From positions 124,001-188,000 of the forward strand of contig NZ_JAKZAK010000004.1 of assembly GCF_023156385.1 (NCBI RefSeq): a stretch of DNA of 64,000 nt. Reading direction: 5' to 3'. The notes under the pieces were generated by a model. The model ran no database searches, was not told where the DNA came from, and saw only the letters and a list, made by a program, of their open reading frames with translations. This DNA comes from Marinobacter xestospongiae (GTDB taxonomy: Bacteria > Pseudomonadota > Gammaproteobacteria > Pseudomonadales > Oleiphilaceae). Positions 57,293 to 64,000 of the stretch are shown here, in pieces. A program made the position numbers and the translations under genes. The stretch's first letter is position 1, and each line of letters opens with the position of its first letter.

Positions 57293-57594
57293 TAAAGCGT
57301 CCGGCTATTCTGAGCCTTGGAGTCCTCCAATGCCTGCTCGGCACGAGTCAGGCGCTTCTTCAGCTGTCGACGGGCAATGGAGTGCTTTGCCGTCGCCAGC
57401 ATGGTCACCAGAATACCGGTCACCGTGCCCAGGATAAAGGCCAGCAGAACCCAGACCGCAACACCATGGGACGGCGTCTTGAACAGCAGGAAATCCAGTG
57501 ATACCGAGGTCTGGTTGTTCATCGAGAACACCAGGGCAACCACGATCAGGAACAACACCACCAGAACAATCAGAATCCTGCGCAATCCGGCCAT
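57292..57594 (-). CDS. lapA: Lipopolysaccharide assembly protein LapA
   Basis: This 100-residue inner-membrane protein has two helices (LRRILIVLVVLFLIVVALVF and VAVWVLLAFILGTVTGILVT) linked by NNQTSVSLDF. A basic helical C-terminal tail follows (KHSIARRQLKKRLTRAEQAL). It fits the DUF1049/LapA family. It overlaps lapB by one base. Confidence 0.93.
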   Translation of the reverse strand: MAGLRRILIVLVVLFLIVVALVFSMNNQTSVSLDFLLFKTPSHGVAVWVLLAFILGTVTGILVTMLATAKHSIARRQLKKRLTRAEQALEDSKAQNSRTL

Positions 57595-57654
57595 AGAGTA
57601 GCTTCCTCCGATTCAACGATACACATCGTGCACCAACACCAGCTCCCGCAACAA

Positions 57655-57951
57655 TCAGAAGCCTTGCTTCATGCTGTCGTTGACCTGCTCTCTGAGCTCT
57701 TTACCGGGTTTGAAATGGGGCACGTACTTGGCGGGAAGTTGCACTGCCTCGCCAGTCTTGGGATTACGGCCGGTGCGGGCGGCACGATAATGCAGGGAAA
57801 AGCTGCCGAATCCCCGAATTTCGATCCGCTGACCATCCGCAAGCGACTGGGACATGTGCTCAATAATCGTTTTGACTGCCAGCTCCACGTCCTTGACGGA
57901 CAACTGGGTCTGTTTGGACGCAATCAGTTCAACCAGTTCGGACTTCGTCAT
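57655..57951 (-). CDS. ihfB: Integration host factor beta subunit
   Basis: The 98-residue DNA-bending protein starts [20 protein letters not shown] and has [17 protein letters not shown]. The beta-arm [20 protein letters not shown] holds the intercalating proline. It lies 130 bases after rpsA and is separated from it by a strong terminator, so it likely has its own promoter in between. Confidence 0.97.
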   Translation of the reverse strand: MTKSELVELIASKQTQLSVKDVELAVKTIIEHMSQSLADGQRIEIRGFGSFSLHYRAARTGRNPKTGEAVQLPAKYVPHFKPGKELREQVNDSMKQGF

Positions 57952-58033
57952 GAGGCGTATCCCTCTGTCATTCTTATGGGGAGCCAGAGCCCCGACTCCA
58001 TGCCTCTAGTTTAGCCAAACCTAAAAAAAACAC

Positions 58034-58067
58034 AAAAAAAACGGGCTGTTACAGCCCGTTTTTTTAT
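58034..58067 (-). terminator. Terminator of rpsA
   Basis: ACGGGCTGT-T-ACAGCCCGT forms a nine-base stem flanked by A and T runs on both sides. On the minus strand it is followed by a long T-rich stretch. It stops rpsA before ihfB and could work in both directions. Confidence 0.9.
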
Positions 58068-58081
58068 TACCAAAAGGAGAC

Positions 58082-59773
58082 TTAGTCCTTGTTGGCGTTC
58101 TGCTGCTGCATCTGCTCCTTGATGAGATCACCGATGGTGGTCGCACCAGAAGTTTCAGCGGCCTTGCTGCGAACGTTCTCAAGCGCCTGCTTGTCGTCCT
58201 CAACATCTTTGGACTTAACAGACAGGTTGATCACGCGGTTCTTGCGATCGATGCTGATGATCTTCGCTTCAACCTCGTCACCTTCGTTGAGGGCGTTACG
58301 AGCGTCTTCAACGCGGTCACGGCTGATTTCGGAAGCTTTCAGTACCGCTTCAACTTCGTCGTTCAGCGCGATGGTCGCTGCCTTGGCGTCAACCGCAGAG
58401 ACAGTACCCTTAACGATGGAGCCCTTGTCGTTCAGCTGCACAAACTCGGCAAACGGATCGCTTTCCAGCTGCTTGATGCCCAGGGAGATACGCTCACGCT
58501 CAGGGTCAACAGACAGGATGACGGTTTCAACTTCGTCGCCTTTCTTGTACTCGCGAACCGCTTCTTCGCCAGTCTCGTTCCAGCTGATGTCAGACAGGTG
58601 AACCAGACCGTCGATGCCGCCGTCCAGGCCGATGAAGATACCGAAGTCCGTGATGGACTTGATCTTACCGGAGATGCGGTCACCTTTGTTGAAGTTGCCG
58701 GAGAACTCTTCCCACGGGTTAGCAACACACTGTTTGATACCCAGGGAGATACGACGACGCTCTTCGTCGATGTCCAGGATCATCACGTCAACTTCGTCGC
58801 CTACCTGAACAACCTTGGACGGATGGATGTTTTTGTTGGTCCAGTCCATTTCGGACACGTGAACCAGACCTTCAACACCCTCTTCCAGCTCGGCGAAGCA
58901 GCCGTAGTCAGTCAGGTTGGTAACGCGAGCTTTAACCTTCGCGTTCTCAGGGTAACGACCCTTGATATCAACCCAGGGATCTTCGCCCAGCTGCTTCAGA
59001 CCCAGGGAAACACGGTTACGCTCACGATCGAACTTCAGAACCTTGACGTTGATCTCATCACCAACGTTTACGATCTCGCTCGGATGCTTGATGCGCTTCC
59101 AGGCCATGTCGGTGATGTGCAGCAGGCCGTCAACGCCGCCCAGATCAACAAACGCACCGTAGTCGGTCAGGTTCTTGACGATACCCTTGATTTCCAGACC
59201 TTCGGTCAGGGTTTCCAGCAGCGCATCACGCTCTGCACTGTTCTCGGCTTCGAGAACGGCACGACGGGAAACAACCACGTTGTTACGCTTCTGGTCGAGC
59301 TTGATAACCTTGAATTCCAGCTCTTTGTTCTCCAGGTGCGCGGTGTCGCGAACCGGACGAACGTCTACCAGGGAGCCTGGCAGGAAGGCACGGATACCGG
59401 ACAGGTCGACTGTGAAGCCGCCCTTAACCTTGCCGTTGATCACGCCCTTAACGACTTCTTCCGCTTCGAAGGACTTCTCGAGTACCTTCCAGGCTTCAGC
59501 GCGCTTGGCTTTTTCGCGGGACAGACGGGTTTCACCGAAGCCGTCTTCAACAGCGTCGAGAGCTACGTCGACAACGTCACCGATCTGGATGTCCAGTTCA
59601 CCCTTTTCGTTCAGGAACTGGGAGGCAGGGATTACACCCTCTGACTTCAGACCAGCGTTAACAGTAACCCAGTCGTTGTCGATATCAACCACGGTCCCCT
59701 GGACGATGGAACCCGGCTGCATGTCAATTTCTTTCAGGCTTTCTTCAAAAAGATCCGCAAAGCTCTCGCTCAT
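58082..59773 (-). CDS. rpsA: 30S ribosomal protein S1
   Basis: The 563-residue protein has six S1 domains. It starts [20 protein letters not shown], and the repeats show [40 protein letters not shown] and [20 protein letters not shown] patterns. It binds mRNA on the small subunit and is essential in gammaproteobacteria. The ATG at 59773 has AGGA nearby and matches the family start, six codons into the open frame. The 129-base leader to cmk may carry autoregulatory structure; I saw no clear promoter there. Confidence 0.97.
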   Translation of the reverse strand: MSESFADLFEESLKEIDMQPGSIVQGTVVDIDNDWVTVNAGLKSEGVIPASQFLNEKGELDIQIGDVVDVALDAVEDGFGETRLSREKAKRAEAWKVLEKSFEAEEVVKGVINGKVKGGFTVDLSGIRAFLPGSLVDVRPVRDTAHLENKELEFKVIKLDQKRNNVVVSRRAVLEAENSAERDALLETLTEGLEIKGIVKNLTDYGAFVDLGGVDGLLHITDMAWKRIKHPSEIVNVGDEINVKVLKFDRERNRVSLGLKQLGEDPWVDIKGRYPENAKVKARVTNLTDYGCFAELEEGVEGLVHVSEMDWTNKNIHPSKVVQVGDEVDVMILDIDEERRRISLGIKQCVANPWEEFSGNFNKGDRISGKIKSITDFGIFIGLDGGIDGLVHLSDISWNETGEEAVREYKKGDEVETVILSVDPERERISLGIKQLESDPFAEFVQLNDKGSIVKGTVSAVDAKAATIALNDEVEAVLKASEISRDRVEDARNALNEGDEVEAKIISIDRKNRVINLSVKSKDVEDDKQALENVRSKAAETSGATTIGDLIKEQMQQQNANKD

Positions 59774-59902
59774 TATGTGTCCTATGATCAACGCAAGTTA
59801 ACTCCGTGCTACCAGCAACACGGTCTGTTCGTAAATTGCCGACAATGGCCTGAGGCTGGCGAATGACACCACGGCCGGCATTCCAACGACAAAGAGGTGT
59901 AG

Positions 59903-60583
59903 TCAGGCCTGACCCGCAAAGGCCATTACCTTGTCCAACACCTCTTCGATGCTTAAACCAGTCGAGTCAATGACTTGCGCATCCTCTGCGGGTTTAAGCG
60001 GGGCTGCTGAACGGTTCATATCCCGTTCATCACGAGCCCGAATCTCGTCTAAAAGGGCATCAATGGTAACACTGAGCCCAGAGTCCTTCAACTGGCGGTA
60101 ACGTCGGCGAGCCCGCTCCTCCGCACTCGCAGTCAGGAAAATCTTGGTGGGCGCGTCGGGGAACACCACCGTTCCCATATCACGGCCGTCGGCCACCAGG
60201 CCAGGGGCTTGCTGGAAATCCCGCTGGCGCTGCAATAGCGCGTCCCGAACCGGCTGCATCACCGCTACCCGGGAGGCGTTGTCGCCACAGCGTTCAGTCC
60301 GCAGTTCCGCCGTCACATCGTCGCCGTCCAGGATGACCCGTACCGGCTCCCCCGGCTCAGACGGTTCAAAGCGCACATCAAGGCCGGAGGCCACCGACAC
60401 CAGGGCTGCCTCATCCTCAAGCGACACCCCCTGACGGGTCGCCGCCAGGGCCGTGAGGCGATACAACGCACCACTGTCGAGCAGGTGCCAGCCCAGTCGC
60501 TGGGCCAGCAACTGGGTGACCGTGCCCTTGCCCGCGCCTCCGGGGCCATCGATGGTAATTACCGGAACGGCGTTTGCGGACAT
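59903..60583 (-). CDS. cmk: Cytidylate kinase
   Basis: The 226-residue kinase phosphorylates CMP and dCMP. It begins [20 protein letters not shown] (P-loop), has [15 protein letters not shown] and [20 protein letters not shown], and [16 protein letters not shown]. It follows tyrA-aroA after three bases. Confidence 0.97.
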   Translation of the reverse strand: MSANAVPVITIDGPGGAGKGTVTQLLAQRLGWHLLDSGALYRLTALAATRQGVSLEDEAALVSVASGLDVRFEPSEPGEPVRVILDGDDVTAELRTERCGDNASRVAVMQPVRDALLQRQRDFQQAPGLVADGRDMGTVVFPDAPTKIFLTASAEERARRRYRQLKDSGLSVTIDALLDEIRARDERDMNRSAAPLKPAEDAQVIDSTGLSIEEVLDKVMAFAGQA

Positions 60584-60586
60584 GAC

Positions 60587-62854
60587 TTACTCGCCCTCCG
60601 CCGCGATCTGGATACCGGTCTCCCGGGCGAGTTCGACAAATCCCGGGAAGGACGTGGCCACATTGGCGCAATCGTTCACCACGATCTCACCCTCCGCCCG
60701 CAGCGAGGCAACTGCGAAGGACATCGCAATGCGATGGTCGCCATGACTGTCGACGGTACCACCACCAAGGCGCTGACCACCGGGGATGACAATGCCATCT
60801 GCGGTCACCGTGGACTCAACCCCCAAAGCCGTCAGACCATCGGCCATCACCTGGATACGATCACTCTCCTTGACCCGCAGTTCCTCAGCACCCCGCAGAA
60901 CGGTTTCACCCTCGGCACAGGCCGCAGCCACAAACAGTACCGGAAACTCGTCAATCGCCAGCGGCACCTGATCCTCGGGAATGTCGATGCCCCGAAGCGT
61001 CGCTGACCGCACCCGCAGATCCGCGACCGGCTCGCCACCAATCTCACGCTCGTTCAGGACTTCAATGCTGGCACCCATCAGACGCAGGATGTTGATCACC
61101 CCCACACGGGTGGGATTCATGCCAACGTGGCGCAGGGTCAGGTCGGACTCCGGCGCGATAGAGGCCGCCACCAGGAAGAACGCTGCCGAGGAAATATCCG
61201 CCGGCACATCGATCTCCGACGCAGTCAGCCTGCCTCCGCCGGACACGCTGGAGGTGGCGCCTTTGCGGTGAACATGGTAACCAAAACCTTCCAGCATCCG
61301 CTCGGTGTGATCCCGGGTCGGTGCCGGCTCAGTAACCGAGGTTGCGCCTTCGGCATAAAGGCCCGCCAGCAACAGACAGGACTTCACCTGGGCACTGGCA
61401 ACCGGCATTTCATAGTGAATGCCGGTCAGCGCCTGGCTGCCATGAATTTTCAGCGGCGGCCGGCCACCTTCTGCGGTGTCAATCACCGCCCCCATGGCCC
61501 GCAGCGGGTCAGCGACCCGTCCCATTGGGCGCCGGGACAGGCTTTCATCACCCGTCAGTTCGGTATCGAATGGCTGCGCCGCCAGCAGGCCGGCGAACAG
61601 CCGCATCGCAGTGCCGGAATTACCCAGGTAGAGCGGCCCGCGCGGCGCCTGCAGGCCGTCAATACCAACGCCGTGAATGCGTACGTGACCGTTATCCGGC
61701 CCCTCAATGGTTACTCCCATGTCGCGGAAGGCCTGCAGCGTCGCCAGGCTATCTTCCCCTTCGAGAAATCCGCGAACTTCGGTAACACCGTCCGCCAGCG
61801 CGCCCAACATGATGGAGCGATGAGAAATCGACTTGTCCCCGGGGACCCGAATGTCGCCATTCATCGACCCGCCGGGTTGCATCCGGAAAGTAACCTGCTT
61901 CTGGTTCATGTCTGTCACGTACGCCTGTCCTGATAGCATTTTTGTAAAGTGTTCCCGCGCCGCCTTGGCCCGACTGAATACCCGCAGCAGCATGGCGCCA
62001 TCCTGGTGTTCAATGGCATCACGCAGCTGATCCAGGTCACGGGAGAAATGATCAATCACCCGCAGCACGGCGTCACGGTTGGATAGGAAGATATCATGCC
62101 ACATCACCGGATCGCTGGCGGCGATGCGGGTAAAATCCCGGAAACCGCCGGCAGCGTAGCGGAAGATGTCCATGTTCTGGTCTTCGCCGGCCAGGGTATC
62201 CACCAGCGAAAAGGCGATCAGGTGCGGCAGGTGGCTGGTGGCCGCCAGCACTTCATCATGGTAGCCCACCGACATCGCCAGTACCCGGGCACCACAGCCC
62301 TCCCAGAGCGACTTCAGACGCTCGAAGCTGGCACCGTCGACTCCCTCGGCGGGGGTCAGGATCACCTTATGGTTGGCAAACAGCTCCGGATTGGCAGCGT
62401 GTACGCCACTCTTCTCGGAGCCGGCAATCGGGTGTCCTGGAATGACCCGGGGGCCGAGCTGGCCGAACACCGCCTCAACTGCTGCCACGAAACTGGCCTT
62501 GGTGCTGCCGACATCGGTCAGAATGGCCTGGTGGGACAGGGCCGGCCGAATCTCTGCCAGCACGGCCTCGGTCGCCCGCACGGGGACCGCCACCACCACC
62601 AGGTCCGCGCCCTGTACGGCCGCCGCCACCGAGGATTCCGCGGTATCGATCACCCCCAACGCCACGCCGGCCCTGAGGTCATCGGCCTCGCGGTCATAGG
62701 CCACCACCTCCACGGCCAGCTGCTGCTGGCGGATCGCCGCTGCCAGTGAGCCACCAATCAGCCCCAGGCCGATCACTGCGACCCGCTGGAACAGTGGGGT
62801 ATTCAAACCTGCGTCAGACTCCACAGGGGACTGGCTGGATAGGGGCGCCGCCAT
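60587..62854 (-). CDS. Fused prephenate dehydrogenase / EPSP synthase (TyrA-AroA)
   Basis: This 755-residue bifunctional protein has a TyrA half (residues about 20-315) with the NAD site VAVIGLGLIGGSLAAAI, VTDVGSTKASFVA-like LTDVGSTKASFVA, and HPIAGSEKSGVHAA. An AroA half starts near 325 with GGSMNGDIRVPGDKSISHRS. AroA motifs include YLGNSGTAMRLFAGLLA, FDTELTGDESLSRRPM, and the late DHRIAMSFAVAS. The GDKSISHR and GNSGT forms suggest a class II-like synthase. The fusion is known in Pseudomonas and relatives. It lies between pheA and cmk. Confidence 0.95.
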   Translation of the reverse strand: MAAPLSSQSPVESDAGLNTPLFQRVAVIGLGLIGGSLAAAIRQQQLAVEVVAYDREADDLRAGVALGVIDTAESSVAAAVQGADLVVVAVPVRATEAVLAEIRPALSHQAILTDVGSTKASFVAAVEAVFGQLGPRVIPGHPIAGSEKSGVHAANPELFANHKVILTPAEGVDGASFERLKSLWEGCGARVLAMSVGYHDEVLAATSHLPHLIAFSLVDTLAGEDQNMDIFRYAAGGFRDFTRIAASDPVMWHDIFLSNRDAVLRVIDHFSRDLDQLRDAIEHQDGAMLLRVFSRAKAAREHFTKMLSGQAYVTDMNQKQVTFRMQPGGSMNGDIRVPGDKSISHRSIMLGALADGVTEVRGFLEGEDSLATLQAFRDMGVTIEGPDNGHVRIHGVGIDGLQAPRGPLYLGNSGTAMRLFAGLLAAQPFDTELTGDESLSRRPMGRVADPLRAMGAVIDTAEGGRPPLKIHGSQALTGIHYEMPVASAQVKSCLLLAGLYAEGATSVTEPAPTRDHTERMLEGFGYHVHRKGATSSVSGGGRLTASEIDVPADISSAAFFLVAASIAPESDLTLRHVGMNPTRVGVINILRLMGASIEVLNEREIGGEPVADLRVRSATLRGIDIPEDQVPLAIDEFPVLFVAAACAEGETVLRGAEELRVKESDRIQVMADGLTALGVESTVTADGIVIPGGQRLGGGTVDSHGDHRIAMSFAVASLRAEGEIVVNDCANVATSFPGFVELARETGIQIAAEGE

Positions 62855-62880
62855 GACAAAGACACCTGATCGTTGAGTGA

Positions 62881-63978
62881 TTACAGAACGCCGATGGGAT
62901 AGGAACCCAAGCGCTTGAGCTCGACCGCTTCGGCTTCCACTTCGGATAACACCTTGCTGATCAGGTCATCGTCCATGTGGCCTTCAAAATCGATATAGAA
63001 CACGTAGGCCCAGGTTCCACTGGGGGACGGCCGGGTCTCGATCCGGGTCAGGCTCAAGCCATTGCGGTGGAACGGTTCCAGCAGCTGGTAGAGCGCGCCC
63101 GGCTTGTTGCGCATCGACACCAGGATGGACGACTTGTCCTGACCGCTGGGCCCGACTTCTTCCCGACCGACAATCAGGAACCGGGTGGTGTTGTCCGGGC
63201 GGTCCTCGATCTTGGCAGCCACCACGTCCAGGCCGTACAGCTCGCCGGCCATATCACCGGCGATGGCCGCAGTACCCGGCTCCTCTGCCGCCCGACGGGC
63301 AGCCTCGGCATTACTGCTGACCGCGACCCGCTCAATGCCATAGCGATGGGCGTCCAGCCACTGGCGACACTGGGCAAAAGACTGCTGGTGGGAGTAGATC
63401 CGGGTAATTTCCTGGTCCCGGTTCTCCGGCGAGCACAACAGGTGGTGGTGAATGCGGAGCTGCACTTCACCACAGATTTTCAACGGCGACGACATGAACA
63501 TGTCGAGGGTGTGGTTGATCATGCCCTCGGTGGAGTTTTCCACCGGCACTACCCCATAGTGAGCAGAACCGGACTCCACCTCACGGAACACCGCATCAAT
63601 GGCAGGCAGTGGCACGCTGACCACGGAGTGACCAAAATGCTTGAGCGCTGCGGCCTGGGTGAAGGTGCCCACCGGCCCCAGGAAGGCGATGTGCATCGGC
63701 TTCTCCAGCGCCAGGCAGGCCGACATGATTTCCCGGAACAGCCGTGCCATCTCTTCGTCAGACAACGGGCCCGGGTTGGTTTCTTTGATCCGTCGCAACA
63801 CCTGGGCTTCGCGCTCCGGACGGTAGAAAAACACGTCCTGCCCCGGGTTGTGAGCCATTTTGACCTCAGCCACTTCCTGGGCGCAGCGGGCGCGAGCGCT
63901 TACCAGGTCCATGATCTGCTGGTCGAGACTGTCGATCTGGTCCCGCAGCTCACCCAACCGGATCTGCTCGTCGCTCAT
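62881..63978 (-). CDS. pheA: Chorismate mutase / prephenate dehydratase (P-protein)
   Basis: The 365-residue enzyme has an AroQ-type chorismate mutase (residues 1-90: LGELRDQIDSLDQQIMDLVS and RPEREAQVLRRIKE). The dehydratase follows (about 95-275: IAFLGPVGTFTQAAA, GVVPVENSTEGMINHTLD, DNTTRFLIVG). The C-terminal ACT domain has LVSMRNKPGALYQLLEPFHR and SLTRIETRPSPSGTWAYVFY, so Phe inhibition is expected. It lies 26 bases before the tyrA-aroA start; the ATG at 63978 is 22 bases from the window edge. Confidence 0.96.
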   Translation of the reverse strand: MSDEQIRLGELRDQIDSLDQQIMDLVSARARCAQEVAEVKMAHNPGQDVFFYRPEREAQVLRRIKETNPGPLSDEEMARLFREIMSACLALEKPMHIAFLGPVGTFTQAAALKHFGHSVVSVPLPAIDAVFREVESGSAHYGVVPVENSTEGMINHTLDMFMSSPLKICGEVQLRIHHHLLCSPENRDQEITRIYSHQQSFAQCRQWLDAHRYGIERVAVSSNAEAARRAAEEPGTAAIAGDMAGELYGLDVVAAKIEDRPDNTTRFLIVGREEVGPSGQDKSSILVSMRNKPGALYQLLEPFHRNGLSLTRIETRPSPSGTWAYVFYIDFEGHMDDDLISKVLSEVEAEAVELKRLGSYPIGVL

Positions 63979-64000
63979 ATCAGCCTCGCTCCCTGGCGAA

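Noticed and set aside
58598..59644. 348-residue plus-strand frame inside rpsA
   Set aside because: It is antisense to the repeated S1 domains; the apparent repeats are inherited from rpsA.

Overview
The window is high-GC chromosomal DNA from a marine gammaproteobacterium. Gene content and order (pheA, a tyrA-aroA fusion, cmk, rpsA, ihfB, lapA, lapB, pyrF; der-bamB-yfgM-hisS-ispG-rodZ-pilF-rlmN; queA-tgt-yajC-secD-secF; lateral flg operons with sigma-54 promoters) look most like Marinobacter or a close relative within or near the Pseudomonadales. This is inferred from synteny and protein sequence only. I see no prophage, insertion sequence, integron, CRISPR array or plasmid backbone. Most of the window is housekeeping.

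Layout. 1-510: the start of a PepSY-type membrane gene running off the left edge, its Fur-box promoter, and tRNA-Gly. 618-4237: TetR regulator, DUF924 protein, a short sirohydrochlorin-chelatase-like protein overlapping an SDR epimerase, and a secreted protein built from two repeats. 4379-4841: tRNA-Glu and a 51-residue membrane peptide that looks like the cbb3-oxidase subunit CcoM behind an Anr/FNR box. 4989-10829: a PAS-GGDEF-EAL protein, then ackA-pta. 10893-23691 (minus): der, bamB, yfgM, hisS, ispG, rodZ, pilF, rlmN, ndk, iscS, iscR, cysE, trmJ. 23900-24700: a SuhB-like protein with a damaged active site. 24809-30413 (minus): secF, secD, yajC, tgt, queA. 30528-42505: tRNA-Leu and flgL through flgB, on the minus strand. 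42710-49182: nitroreductase, an Mpo1-like protein with a MASE2 adenylate cyclase, queF, a YadGH-type ABC exporter, a lipoprotein. 49211-55291: HD-GYP protein, lipoprotein, PilZ protein, ferric-iron binding protein and permease, thioesterase. 55361-63978 (minus): pyrF, lapB, lapA, ihfB, rpsA, cmk, tyrA-aroA, pheA.

Themes. Iron and redox control recur: two Fur-box candidates, an IscR site, and an Anr box. Cyclic nucleotide signalling recurs too: GGDEF-EAL, HD-GYP, PilZ, and a class III cyclase. The most notable observations are (i) an isc locus reduced to iscR-iscS, with IscS lacking the C-terminal tail that contacts IscU and no iscU, iscA, hscBA or fdx next to it; (ii) the CcoM-like peptide with a well-placed Anr site; (iii) a SuhB homologue missing most metal ligands; and (iv) an HD-GYP protein lacking the HD dyad. 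Nothing here is clearly a wholly new multi-gene system.
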